Part shown: piece by piece, positions 1-8,156 of the stretch | How positions within the stretch are numbered: position 1 is the stretch's first letter | Layout of the letters: each line of letters starts with the position of its first letter | DNA from: Litorisediminicola beolgyonensis | GTDB lineage: Bacteria; Pseudomonadota; Alphaproteobacteria; Rhodobacterales; Rhodobacteraceae | Assembly: GCF_042679605.1 (NCBI RefSeq) | Contig: NZ_JBHTMU010000018.1 | Location: 12,719 to 76,718 of the forward strand | Direction: 5' to 3' | DNA length: 64,000 nucleotides | Notes under the pieces: model-generated | Told to the model about the DNA's origin: nothing | The model's database searches: none | Seen by the model: the letters and a program-made list of their open reading frames with translations, nothing else | Program-made: the position numbers and the translations under genes

Positions 1-1
1 G

Positions 2-739
2 GGCACCGTCACGGCCCTGTCGCTCGCGGCGCTGCTGGGGCTCTGGATCGTCGCGGCGGCGCTGACCGCGGACGCGACGATCCTGCCGCAGCCCTACGCG
101 CTGATCGGGCCGTTCTGGTCCGAACTCCTGTCGGGCGAGCTCTGGCGGCATCTCTCCGCAACGCTCATCCGGGTGCTCTGGGCCTTCGCCCTGGCGATGG
201 GCCTCGGCATCGCGCTCGGCCTGGCGATGGGTCGGTCCGAGACGGTGAACAAATGGCTCGATCCTTGGCTCGTGGTGTTCCTGAACCTGCCCGCGCTGGT
301 GCTGATCGTGCTCTGCTATCTCTGGATCGGCCTGAACGAGACCGCTGCCATCGTCGCCGTTACGCTCAACAAGGTGCCGAACGTCACCACGGTGATACGC
401 GAGGGCGCGCGCGCCACGTCTCCCGATCTCGACGCCATGGCGCAGGTGTTCCGCATGTCGCGCCTGACCAAGCTGCGCCATGTCACGCTGCCGCAGCTTG
501 CGCCCTTCATCGCGGGCGCTGCCCGGGGCGGGATCGCGGTGATCTGGAAGATCGTGCTGGTGGTCGAGTTCCTGGGCCGCTCCTCGGGGATCGGCTTCAA
601 GATCCATCTCTATTTCCAGCTCTTCGACGTGACGATGGTGCTGGTCTACGCCTTCTCGTTCATCCTCGTGATGCTCGCCGTCGAATGGCTGATCCTGCAA
701 CCCTGGGAACGCCGCGTCCGGCGCTGGAGGGTGGCATGA
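2..739 (+). CDS. ABC transporter permease, SsuC/TauC type (5' partial)
   Basis: This is the inner-membrane permease of an ABC importer of the nitrate/sulfonate/taurine family. The frame is open from the window edge, so the N-terminus is missing and 245 residues are visible. Several hydrophobic segments and a binding-protein-dependent transport signature are seen: an EGARA segment around residue 135 and then a TLPQLAPFI coupling-helix region. The stop overlaps the start of the ATPase gene by four bases (ATGA), so the two are translationally coupled. The substrate cannot be told from the permease. Its place on a PQQ-bearing replicon makes a cofactor- or metal-related cargo conceivable, but that is inference. 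Confidence 0.85.
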   Translation, partial: GTVTALSLAALLGLWIVAAALTADATILPQPYALIGPFWSELLSGELWRHLSATLIRVLWAFALAMGLGIALGLAMGRSETVNKWLDPWLVVFLNLPALVLIVLCYLWIGLNETAAIVAVTLNKVPNVTTVIREGARATSPDLDAMAQVFRMSRLTKLRHVTLPQLAPFIAGAARGGIAVIWKIVLVVEFLGRSSGIGFKIHLYFQLFDVTMVLVYAFSFILVMLAVEWLILQPWERRVRRWRVA

Positions 740-1356
740 TCCGCGTCGACATCCGCGAGAAGCGCTTCGGCGACAGTCCGGTCCTGGGACGTCTGAGTTT
801 CGAGATCGCGCCGGGCGAGACCGTCGCCATCCTTGGCCCTTCGGGCATCGGCAAATCGACGCTTTTGCGGATCATCGCCGGGATCGACCGCCGGTTCGAG
901 GGTCGCGTGGAGCGGCCCGAGGCGATGGCCATCGTCTTTCAGGAACCGACGCTTCTGCCCTGGCGGTCGGTAATGCAGAACCTGACGCTGGTCCATCCCG
1001 GTCTCGACGAGACCTCCGCCCGCGCGATGCTCGACAAGGTGGGCCTCGGCGGCAAGGACGCGCTCTTCCCCGGTCAGCTCTCGCTCGGCCAGCAGCGCCG
1101 GCTGGCGCTCGCGCGCGCCTTCGCGGGGCGGCCGGAGTTCCTGATCATGGACGAGCCCTTCGTCTCGCTCGATCCCGCGACCGCCGAGACGATGCTGACC
1201 CTGACCGAGACCCTCATCGCCGAGCAGCGCCCCGCCACGCTCTTCGTCACCCATGCCCGGCCCGAGGCGACCCGCCTCGCCGACCGCATCCTCGAGCTGC
1301 GCGGCACCCCCGCGACGCTCGCCCCCCACCTCATCAAGGAAGGACAGACTCCATGA
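736..1356 (+). CDS. ABC transporter ATP-binding protein
   Basis: Cytoplasmic ATPase partner of the upstream permease, 206 residues. It shows a Walker A (GPSGIGKST, about residue 35), a Q-loop in FQEPTLLPW, a signature written LSLGQQRR rather than LSGGQ, a Walker B (FLIMDEPF) and an H-loop histidine in VTHA. The length is short for the SsuB/TauB family (about 250) and the region after the H-loop is minimal. The start is the ATG overlapping the permease stop. The stop overlaps the next gene by four bases, so three genes form one transcription unit. Confidence 0.88.
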   Translation: MIRVDIREKRFGDSPVLGRLSFEIAPGETVAILGPSGIGKSTLLRIIAGIDRRFEGRVERPEAMAIVFQEPTLLPWRSVMQNLTLVHPGLDETSARAMLDKVGLGGKDALFPGQLSLGQQRRLALARAFAGRPEFLIMDEPFVSLDPATAETMLTLTETLIAEQRPATLFVTHARPEATRLADRILELRGTPATLAPHLIKEGQTP

Positions 1357-1784
1357 CCCGTCTCCCCCTCGCCGCCGCGCTCGCCGCGCTTCTCGCTCCC
1401 GCCGCCTGGGCGCATGACTACGGTTTCGCGGGCGTCCTCTCGAACACCAATTCTGGCGAGATGCCGGGCCTGCTGCTCGCGGTCGGCCAGCCGATCTCGG
1501 ACGGTCCGATCACGCTTGAATCGGGCAAGATGTACGAGCTCGAGATCGAGGCCGACGGCTCGGGCGAGCTCGCGCTCGAAGGCGCGGGCTTCTTCCGGGC
1601 GATCTGGATCAACGAGGTGGTCATCAACGGCCTCGAGGTCCGGCCCTTCGGGCTTGAATCCGTCGAGTTCGACGAGGCGGGGGAGATGGAGATCGAGTTC
1701 CTCGCGATCAAGCCCGGCCGCTACGAGCTGAAGATCCCCGGCTCCACCGGCGAAAGCCAGCGGGTCGAGATCACGATCCAGTAG
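1353..1784 (+). CDS. Small secreted beta-rich protein co-transcribed with ABC transporter
   Basis: A 143-residue protein with a clear signal peptide (LAAALAALLAPAAWA, then HDYGF). The mature part is acidic and rich in alternating hydrophobic residues, like a small beta-sandwich or cupredoxin-like domain. There is no Cys, and no C-terminal His/Met cluster as in blue copper proteins. It overlaps the ATPase gene by four bases and holds the place where a solute-binding protein is sometimes found, but it is much too small for a classical one. It may be an accessory periplasmic subunit; the function is not known. Its 3' end overlaps the convergent gene by 14 bp. Confidence 0.7.
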   Translation: MTRLPLAAALAALLAPAAWAHDYGFAGVLSNTNSGEMPGLLLAVGQPISDGPITLESGKMYELEIEADGSGELALEGAGFFRAIWINEVVINGLEVRPFGLESVEFDEAGEMEIEFLAIKPGRYELKIPGSTGESQRVEITIQ

Positions 1785-2751
1785 ACCGGCGCGGCGCGGC
1801 CAGCGCCCAGAGAAAGACCGGGCTGACCAGCATCAGCCCGATCACCCCGGCGATCCGTGCGGCGAGCGCCAGCTCCGCCGCCTCGGCGCCGGAGACGCCC
1901 TGCAGCACCAACGCGCCCGCCCAGCTCAGCTCGAAGGCGCCGAGCCCCGCGGGCAGGATCGGCAGCGAGGTCAGCGCCAGCACCAAGGGGAAGAGCGCGA
2001 GCAGAGGCAGCGGATCGAGCCCCGGCCGGAAGAGCAGGAAGGGCAGCACATAGATCACGGCGATCGCGGCCATGCGCAGCACGCTCAACGTCATGAGCTG
2101 CACCCGGAGCGCCCAATCGAGCCGCCCGAGCGCCCGGAGACCGCCAAGCCGTGGCAGCCGTCCGAGCGTCGCGGCAATCGGGCCGACAAGCGCGAGCACA
2201 GCCAGCGGCGCGGCGATCAGGACGGCCCCCGCGGCGGCGACGCTGAGCGTCGCGCCATAGGCCAGAACCGCCGCCACCACCGCGCCGAGCCCCAGAAGAT
2301 CGAAGGTCTGGTTGATCAGCGAACTGCCCGCGCCCAGCCGCGCGTCGATCCCGCGCCTGCGGGCCAAGAGCGTTCGGATCAGCGGGATCGCCACCTGGAG
2401 CGGCAGAACCTGCCCCAGAACCGTCGCGCCGCCTGTTGCGGCAAGCGCATCGCGCCCGCTGAGGGTCGGGCCGGACGACAGGCGCGCCAGAACCAGCTGC
2501 CAGCCCTTGGCCGAAAGTGCCACGGCGGCGAGATTGGCCAGCGCCAGCGCCCCGTATCCCCAGAGCGGCACGCGCGCCAGCGGGGCGACCAGACCCGACA
2601 GCTCGGCCCCGGTCGCGACGAAGAGCCCGACGAGAAGAAGCAGTCCGACCGCGGCGCCGAGCAGCGCGCGCAGACGGCGCGGGCGGCGGCGCTCAGGGGG
2701 CGCGTCGATATCGGCGGTGGTGCTCAGCTCGGTCTCCTCTGTCTTGCGCAT
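1771..2751 (-). CDS. Lysylphosphatidylglycerol synthetase TM-region/UPF0104-like membrane protein
   Basis: About 326 residues with many predicted membrane helices. The pattern matches the UPF0104/AglD/MprF flippase-domain family: an LPLQVAIPLIRTL segment about residue 120, an LINQTFDLLGLG segment and a terminal SLPILPAGLGAFELSW motif. Members are thought to move or modify lipids at the inner membrane. Two starts are possible, ATG at 2751 (used) or GTG at 2787, and neither has a good ribosome site. The gene lies 70 bp (or 34 bp) behind lrgB on the same strand. No glycosyltransferase or synthase domain is fused. Confidence 0.75.
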   Translation of the reverse strand: MRKTEETELSTTADIDAPPERRRPRRLRALLGAAVGLLLLVGLFVATGAELSGLVAPLARVPLWGYGALALANLAAVALSAKGWQLVLARLSSGPTLSGRDALAATGGATVLGQVLPLQVAIPLIRTLLARRRGIDARLGAGSSLINQTFDLLGLGAVVAAVLAYGATLSVAAAGAVLIAAPLAVLALVGPIAATLGRLPRLGGLRALGRLDWALRVQLMTLSVLRMAAIAVIYVLPFLLFRPGLDPLPLLALFPLVLALTSLPILPAGLGAFELSWAGALVLQGVSGAEAAELALAARIAGVIGLMLVSPVFLWALAAPRRSTGS

Positions 2752-2821
2752 CAGGGCGCGCTCGCTTGCACCACGCGATGGCGGCACGGGCAGGGCGCGA
2801 TCAAGGCCTCTCCGCGTCCGG

Positions 2822-3538
2822 TCACATCAGAACCCGCACCAGAAGCGGCACGAGGATCGCGGTCAGGACCGCGTTCAGCCCCATGCCGATCCCGGAAAAC
2901 GCGCCCGCGGTCGAGTTGACCCGGAACGCATGCGCGGTCCCGATCCCGTGGGCCGCGACGCCGACGGCGAAGCCGCGGGCGCGCCAGTCGGTGATCTTGA
3001 GCGCGTTCAGCATCGGCGTGGCGATCACCGCGCCCACGATCCCGGTCAGGATGACCAGAACGGCGGTGAGCGTCGGTTGGCCGCCGATCGCCTCGGAAAC
3101 GCCGAGTGCCACTGGCGCGGTGGCCGATTTCGGCGCGATGGACAGAAGCGTGCGCCCGTCGACCCCGAGCGCCGCCGCGATCCCGAGCGCCGAGAGGATC
3201 GCCACCAGCGAGCCCGCGAACAGCGCCGCCGCCATCGGCAGAAGCGAGGCGCGCACCCGCGCGAGGTTGTCGTAGAGCGGCAACGCCAGCGCCACGGTCG
3301 CCGGGCCGAGCATGAAATGCACGAATTGCGCGCCCTCGAAATAGGTGGCGTAGGGCGTACCGGTCAGGGTCAGGACGGTGCCGATCAGGATCACCGCGAG
3401 GAGCACCGGGTTTGCCAGCGCGTGGCGCCTCGCGCGGTCGGCCAGCCAATCGGCGATGACATAGGCGACGAGCGTGGTCGTCAGCCAAAGAAGCGGCTCC
3501 TGCGCGAGATAGGACCAGAGCTGGATCGGATCACGCAT
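2822..3538 (-). CDS. lrgB: LrgB/CidB family membrane protein
   Basis: A 238-residue polytopic inner-membrane protein of the LrgB/CidB/YohK family, usually partnered with LrgA and linked to murein hydrolase control or small-organic-acid (pyruvate, glycolate) export. Family hallmarks are seen: a PKSATAPVA segment (about residue 137) and a GIGTAHAFRVN segment (about residue 197). The start ATG overlaps the stop of lrgA by eight bases, consistent with an lrgAB operon read leftwards. Confidence 0.9.
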   Translation of the reverse strand: MRDPIQLWSYLAQEPLLWLTTTLVAYVIADWLADRARRHALANPVLLAVILIGTVLTLTGTPYATYFEGAQFVHFMLGPATVALALPLYDNLARVRASLLPMAAALFAGSLVAILSALGIAAALGVDGRTLLSIAPKSATAPVALGVSEAIGGQPTLTAVLVILTGIVGAVIATPMLNALKITDWRARGFAVGVAAHGIGTAHAFRVNSTAGAFSGIGMGLNAVLTAILVPLLVRVLM

Positions 3539-3884
3539 CCTCGGCCCCCACCCAATTCGCGACCGCGAGGAAGGCGAAGACGCCCGCGAGAATGGCCAGC
3601 GTCGTGCTCGCCAGAAGCGCCAGGCCGAGCGCGAGACCGTCGCGCCCGAACGTGTCGAGATGCGCGATCACGCCGACGCCCGCGGGCACGAACATCAGCG
3701 ACAGATGCGACAACAGCCCCTGCGTCGTCTCCCGCATCCGCTCGGCCAGCGCCGGTCGCGCCAGAAACGTGAGAAACAGCGCCGCAAGACCGATCACCGG
3801 CCCCGGAACCGAGAGCTGGAAGAGCCGCGCGAGGCTTTCGCCTCCGAGCTGGAACAACAGTAAAATCGAGATATTCCGGATCAT
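3531..3884 (-). CDS. lrgA: LrgA/CidA family holin-like protein
   Basis: A 117-residue membrane protein with about four hydrophobic segments and the family motif VPGPVIGLAALF near residue 27, followed by LMFVPAGVGVI. The start at 3884 is chosen because AAGGAGG lies six bases upstream; an out-of-frame ATG four bases earlier is too close to it. LrgA acts with LrgB in the inner membrane. The pair is divergent from the TauE-type exporter, with about 115 bp between the start codons. Confidence 0.9.
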   Translation of the reverse strand: MIRNISILLLFQLGGESLARLFQLSVPGPVIGLAALFLTFLARPALAERMRETTQGLLSHLSLMFVPAGVGVIAHLDTFGRDGLALGLALLASTTLAILAGVFAFLAVANWVGAEDA

Positions 3885-3998
3885 CCATGGCCTCCTTGAC
3901 GCTGCCCCTAAGGCTAGAGAGGAACCGGCGCAGAGCAAGCGGCGCTTGACGCGGGCGGCGCGGGCGCTCTTTGTGCAGCGGCACAGGAAGGGACCGAC

Positions 3999-4826
3999 AT
4001 GGCCGAGTTCACCACGCCAGAGCTCTTGATCATCCTCGCGGGCGTCGTTCTGACCGCGATCATCGCCGGGATCCTCGCGGGTCTTCTGGGCGTGGGCGGC
4101 GGCATCGTACTGGTGCCGATGTTCTTCTGGCTCCTGTCCCTGACCGATTTTCCGCCCGAGAACGCGATGCACATGGCGGTCGCCACGTCTCTGGCGACGA
4201 TCATATTCACCTCGATCTCCTCGGCCCGCGCCCATGACCGGCGCGGCGGGCTCGACCGCGACCTCCTGAAGCTCTGGGCGCCCGGCATCATCCTCGGCGC
4301 GGCGACGGGCGGTCTGGCCTCCCGCCATATCGACGCCAGCGGGCTGAAGCTGGTCTTCGGTATTCTCGCGCTGATCGTCGCGGTGAACATGGCCTTGCCG
4401 AAGACCCTCGTCCTGCGCGACCGGCTGCCCGAAAGCCGCCTGGTCAATGGCGCGATCTCCTACGTCACCGGGCTGTTCTCGGCGCTGATGGGGATCGGAG
4501 GCGGCACGCTCTCGGTGCCGATCCTCGTGGCGTTCTCAATCGAGATGCGCCGCGCGGTCGGCACCGCCTCGGGCTTCGGCATCCTGATCGCGGTCCCGGC
4601 CGTCCTGGGCTTCATCTGGGCCGGCTGGGGCGTCGAGGGGCGGCCGCCCCTGTCGCTGGGCTACGTCAACCTCGTCGCTGCCGCCGTGATCCTGCCCTTC
4701 ACGGTGGGCTTCGCGCCCCTCGGCGCCAAGATCGCCCACAGCGTCAACACGGTCTGGATCAAGCGGGTCTTCGCGCTCTTCCTCGCGATCACCGCGGTGC
4801 GGATGCTGAATTCCGCGCTCGGCTGA
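3999..4826 (+). CDS. Sulfite exporter TauE/SafE family protein
   Basis: A 275-residue inner-membrane permease of the TauE/SafE (DUF81) family, moving sulfite, sulfoacetate or related anions. It has two homologous halves, each with a glycine-rich repeat motif (LLGVGGGIVLVPMFF at about residue 29 and LMGIGGGTLSVPIL at about residue 165), and about eight membrane segments. GGAAGGG lies just ahead of the start. It stands alone, between lrgAB and the polysaccharide genes. The substrate is not determined by sequence. Confidence 0.88.
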   Translation: MAEFTTPELLIILAGVVLTAIIAGILAGLLGVGGGIVLVPMFFWLLSLTDFPPENAMHMAVATSLATIIFTSISSARAHDRRGGLDRDLLKLWAPGIILGAATGGLASRHIDASGLKLVFGILALIVAVNMALPKTLVLRDRLPESRLVNGAISYVTGLFSALMGIGGGTLSVPILVAFSIEMRRAVGTASGFGILIAVPAVLGFIWAGWGVEGRPPLSLGYVNLVAAAVILPFTVGFAPLGAKIAHSVNTVWIKRVFALFLAITAVRMLNSALG

Positions 4827-4846
4827 GCCGCGGGGCAGGGCGCGCG

Positions 4847-4861
4847 TTAACGGGCCCTTAA
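4847..4861. promoter_or_regulatory. Perfect CtrA-type box upstream of EPS export gene
   Basis: TTAA, seven bases, then TTAA: an exact match to the full alphaproteobacterial CtrA consensus (TTAA-N7-TTAA). It lies 49 bp before the GTG start of the export protein gene, in a sequence where TTAA is rare because of the high GC. No clear -10 element was seen. Binding is inferred. Confidence 0.6.
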
Positions 4862-4910
4862 GCATCCTGATGCAACCGTCACCACGAACCCGTCCTGTTG
4901 CAGGAGCTTC

Positions 4911-6095
4911 GTGGCCCGCATGCACTGTCGCTCGATCCTCTGTCTCTGCCTGTCGCTTCTGGCCTCGCCCGCTGTCGCCGACGCCTATCGGCTCGTCGCG
5001 GGCGACCGGGTCTCGCTGGTCTTCACCGGCCATGACGCGCCGCAGAGCGTGACCCTCGATCTCGACGGCGCGATCCGGATCCCAGGGCTCGGTGGCGTGG
5101 CGCTGGCGGGGCTGACGCTCGACGCCGCCGAAGCGCGGATCGAAGAGGCAGCCGCCACCTCGGGCCTCTTCGTGTCACCGCAGGCCACGCTCGGTCTCGA
5201 CCTCGCGGCCCCCGTCGTGGTCGCGGGCGCGGTGCAGGAGCCGGGCGCGATCGCCTTCCGCCCCGGTCTCACCGTGGCCGCCGCACTTGCGCTCGCGGGC
5301 GGTCCGCGACGCGCGGTCGATCGCGTGGAATTGGCTGTTGCGGCCAATGAGGCGCGGGCGCGGGCCACGGAGATCGGCTATCGCATCGCGACGGACACTG
5401 TCCGATCCGTGCGGCTCGAGGCCGCACTGTCGGGTGCGAGTGACCTGACCCTCACCCACGAGGCGCGGGCGCAGATCCCGGTCTCCGCACGGGCCGGTCT
5501 GCCAGCGCTTCTGCGCGCTGCAACGGAGCAGCTGGCGACCGAGCGTGACCTCGCTTCGCGGCTCGAGGCCTCCTGGGCCGCCGAAAGCGCAGCCCTGACC
5601 GACCGGATTACCCGCCTCGACCAGGACCGCTCCGGCCTCGATGCGCTGCTCCTCCGCGCCGAGACCGCGAGGGACAGCGCCCGCGCGCTTCGGGACCAGG
5701 GTCTGACCACCGAAGCGGCGCTGGTCCTGGCGGAGACCCGCGCCACGGAAGCCGCCGCCCGGATGCTCGACATCGACGAGGCGCGCGCCCGGGCCGAGCG
5801 CGCAGTGGAGCAGATCCGCCGCGACCGCCTGCGCTTCCGCGCCGATCAGCGCCTGAGACGCGAGACAGAGCTGGGCGAGGCTCGGGCCGCATTGGCAGAG
5901 CTGATCCTGCGCCACGCCGAGGCGCAGGCGCGCGCGTCTCTCTACGCCGCGGAGGACGTATCCGCGCTTGTGTTTCTCCTCTCCGGTCCGCGCAGGGGCC
6001 GCGAGACACCGCGCCATGTGACGCCCGAGACGCCGCTCCTGCCCGGCGATCTTCTCGAGATCCGGACGCTCTCCGGCGAGCGCCCCGATGGCTGA
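4911..6095 (+). CDS. Polysaccharide export protein, Wza/ExoF type
   Basis: Periplasmic/outer-membrane export component of EPS secretion, 394 residues. A signal peptide (CLCLSLLASPAVADA) is followed by a Poly_export domain (about 25-95, YRLVAGDRVSLVF), an SLBB-like domain (about 100-150, VVVAGAVQEPGAIAFRPG) and a long Ala/Arg/Glu-rich coiled coil (about 200-345), an ExoF-like layout. No lipobox cysteine is evident at the cleavage site, so it may not be a lipoprotein. The GTG at 4911 is chosen because GGAG lies four to five bases upstream; an ATG at 4920 is the alternative. It overlaps the next gene by eight bases. Confidence 0.85.
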   Translation: MARMHCRSILCLCLSLLASPAVADAYRLVAGDRVSLVFTGHDAPQSVTLDLDGAIRIPGLGGVALAGLTLDAAEARIEEAAATSGLFVSPQATLGLDLAAPVVVAGAVQEPGAIAFRPGLTVAAALALAGGPRRAVDRVELAVAANEARARATEIGYRIATDTVRSVRLEAALSGASDLTLTHEARAQIPVSARAGLPALLRAATEQLATERDLASRLEASWAAESAALTDRITRLDQDRSGLDALLLRAETARDSARALRDQGLTTEAALVLAETRATEAAARMLDIDEARARAERAVEQIRRDRLRFRADQRLRRETELGEARAALAELILRHAEAQARASLYAAEDVSALVFLLSGPRRGRETPRHVTPETPLLPGDLLEIRTLSGERPDG

Positions 6096-7245
6096 CGGCT
6101 CTCGGATTTTTGCGCCCGCAGCCCCGGCGCTCGTCACCGGTCGCGCGCCGCGCGTTGCGATCGTGCATTACTGGCTGACCGGCATGCGGGGCGGTGAACG
6201 GGTGCTCGAAGCGCTCTGTCGCCGGTTTCCCGAGGCCGACCTCTTCACCCATGTCGCAGCACCAGAGCGGCTCAGCCAGACGCTGCGCGCGCACCGGATC
6301 ACCGAGACGCGCATCGCGCGGCTGCCCTTCGCAAGGCGGCTGTACCAGAAATACCTGCCGCTCATGCCCGCCGCTCTCGAGGCGCTCGATCTCTCGGCCT
6401 ACAACCTGGTGATCTCGTCCGAGGCCGGACCTGCGAAGGGCGTGATCCCGCGCCCCGACGCGCCGCATCTGTGCTATTGCCACTCGCCCATGCGCTATCT
6501 CTGGGACCAGGCCCCGGCCTATCGCCGCGATGCCGGCCCGCTGACCCGCGCGGCCTATGACGGCTTCGCCCCGGGCCTGCGCCGCTGGGACGTCACGAGC
6601 GCGGCCCGGGTCGACCGGTTCCTGGCCAACTCCTCCCATGTCGCGCAACGGATCGGGAAATACTGGCGCCGCGACGCCCAAGTCCTGCACCCGCCGGTCG
6701 ACACCGCCGCCTTCGCGCCGGTGCCGCGCCGGGATCTCGGTGCCTATTATCTCTGGGCCGGGGAACTGGTCCCCTACAAGCGGCCCGACATCGCCATCGA
6801 GGCGTTCCGACAACTCGACCTGCCGCTCATCGTGACCGGCGGCCCCGAGCACACCGCGCGCACGCTGGCCCGGACCGCCGGCGCCAGGACACAGGTGCTC
6901 GGGCCAGTGGGGTTCGCGCGGCTGCGTGCGCTCATGGCCCGTTGCCGCGCCCTGATCTTTCCCGGCGAAGAGGATTTCGGCATCGTCCCGGTCGAGGTCA
7001 TGGCTTCGGGACGTCCCGTCATCGCCTACGGGCGCGGCGGCGTGCGCGACAGCGTGATCGAGGGCGAGACCGGCTGGTTCTTCGACCGCCCCGGGGCCGA
7101 GGCACTCGCAGATCTCGTCGCGCGCTGCGAACGAGAGGCCGCATGGGATCTCGATCCCGACGCGTGCATCGCGCGCGCCGCGCTCTTCGCACCCTCGCGG
7201 TTCAACGCAGGGCTGGAGCGGGCCTTGAGCGAGCTTGGGATCTGA
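6088..7245 (+). CDS. Glycosyltransferase family 4
   Basis: A 385-residue cytoplasmic retaining glycosyltransferase with a GT-B fold. The N-terminal region has IVHYWLTGMRGGERVL, with the glycine-rich loop, and a CYCHSPMRYLWD segment typical of one GT4 subgroup. The C-terminal half has the EDFGIVPVEVMASGRPVIAY donor-site E-x7-E motif (about residue 295). Translation is coupled to the export gene by overlap. It probably adds one sugar to the lipid-linked EPS repeat unit; donor and acceptor are unknown. It is the last EPS gene before the catabolic island. Confidence 0.88.
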   Translation: MADGSRIFAPAAPALVTGRAPRVAIVHYWLTGMRGGERVLEALCRRFPEADLFTHVAAPERLSQTLRAHRITETRIARLPFARRLYQKYLPLMPAALEALDLSAYNLVISSEAGPAKGVIPRPDAPHLCYCHSPMRYLWDQAPAYRRDAGPLTRAAYDGFAPGLRRWDVTSAARVDRFLANSSHVAQRIGKYWRRDAQVLHPPVDTAAFAPVPRRDLGAYYLWAGELVPYKRPDIAIEAFRQLDLPLIVTGGPEHTARTLARTAGARTQVLGPVGFARLRALMARCRALIFPGEEDFGIVPVEVMASGRPVIAYGRGGVRDSVIEGETGWFFDRPGAEALADLVARCEREAAWDLDPDACIARAALFAPSRFNAGLERALSELGI

Positions 7246-7296
7246 AAGCACGTCTACGATATCGAGGTTTATGTAAAACATCTAAGTTGCGTCGGC

Positions 7297-7372
7297 CCCT
7301 TTGAATTGGTCCACGCGCGAAATCTGAAATCCTATCGGAGTTCAGGCGGCGCGCGGGGACAAATTCAAAGGG
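7297..7372. repeat. 23-bp near-perfect inverted repeat (MITE-like or IS-end remnant)
   Basis: Arms at 7297-7319 and 7350-7372 match at 21 of 23 positions around a 30-base spacer. The outer part of each arm begins CCCTTTGAATT, and the inner part ends with CGCGCG. A short GCGTCG lies outside each arm at different distances. It sits in the 197-bp gap between the GT4 gene and the TetR gene, at the left junction of the island. It could be a terminator for the two convergent genes, but the long arms and large loop look more like a miniature inverted-repeat element or nested IS ends. Confidence 0.6.
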
Positions 7373-7442
7373 TCTGGCTCAGCGACGCATACGGTGCGCG
7401 GCGCAGCTGGCTGTCGGCACCCGTATTACATGATAACGGCCT

Positions 7443-8042
7443 TCAATGGCAGACGGCGCGTATATGCACCGCAACGGTGTCCTTCAATTCGTCGAGCGAC
7501 ATCTCTGACGACACTGTAAACGCCGTGAACAGTCCGTTGATGCTGAGAAACAGGACGTCACCCAAAGCGTCCGTGTCCACCTTTGAACTCAGGTAACCTC
7601 TCGCGCGCAACGCAGCACAGAGGTCTTTCACCTGTTGCGCCAGTGCCGCGTCGAGCATCCGGTAACGGTCGGAGAACGGCGTGTCGGGATGCTGGATCGC
7701 CAGAGCCATGGCGGTACGCCACATCTCCTTTGTCAGATAGACCAGCGAGTGATCGTAGTAGATGGCCGCCAGCCGGAACACCGCATCCGAGGCGTCGCGC
7801 GCCTCCTCCTCCAGCACGGCCTGACCCTGATGCAATACCTCTTCGACCTCGAGCGAGACGATCGCCAAGAGCAGGTCAGCCTTGCTTCGGAAGTAGTTGT
7901 AAAGCGTCCCAACCGAGACCTCTGCGAGTTCCGCAATGGCGTCGATTCGCGCCGCCTCGTAACCGACATCCTTGAACAGCTTGCTGGCCGCCTCGACGAT
8001 TGCCCGTTTTCGCGACGCTTTCTGCCGTTCTCTTAAACCCAT
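7443..8042 (-). CDS. TetR/AcrR family transcriptional regulator
   Basis: A 199-residue DNA-binding regulator. The N-terminal helix-turn-helix covers about residues 10-55 (IDAIAELAEVSVGTLYNYFRSK), with a ligand-binding alpha-helical domain after it. The start at 8042 is favoured by GGAG nine bases upstream; starts at 8057 or 8078 would add 5-12 residues. It is divergent from the importer operon beginning at 8157 and probably represses that operon and itself. The ligand is presumably a substrate of the adjacent pathway, but that is inference. Confidence 0.88.
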   Translation of the reverse strand: MGLRERQKASRKRAIVEAASKLFKDVGYEAARIDAIAELAEVSVGTLYNYFRSKADLLLAIVSLEVEEVLHQGQAVLEEEARDASDAVFRLAAIYYDHSLVYLTKEMWRTAMALAIQHPDTPFSDRYRMLDAALAQQVKDLCAALRARGYLSSKVDTDALGDVLFLSINGLFTAFTVSSEMSLDELKDTVAVHIRAVCH

Positions 8043-8055
8043 GCCTGAAAACTCC

Positions 8056-8093
8056 ATAGTCGAGTGTAAAATTATCATTGACTATAAAAATGA
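8056..8093. promoter_or_regulatory. Overlapping palindromes, candidate TetR operator and divergent promoters
   Basis: Two imperfect palindromes overlap here in an AT-rich stretch: ATAGTC (8056-8061) with GACTAT (8080-8085), and TCATT (8075-8079) with AATGA (8089-8093). A TTGACT at 8078-8083 could be a -35 box for the rightward operon, and GATAAT (reverse strand, 8071-8076) a -10 for the TetR gene. This is the expected place for autoregulation. The exact operator is a guess. Confidence 0.4.
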
Positions 8094-8156
8094 CTGCGTT
8101 CAACTTTTTTCTGCACGGCGTATGAAAGCGCCGAAGAATCCATCAGGAGAGGTCAT

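Noticed and set aside
5608..7281. Long leftward open frame opposite the export protein and GT4 genes
   Set aside because: Shadow of the two real genes; composition is unnatural and no motif is present.
7268..7281. TTTATGTAAAACAT motif shared with 28090-28102
   Set aside because: Two AT-rich matches with a one-base length difference are not enough to claim a common regulator site.
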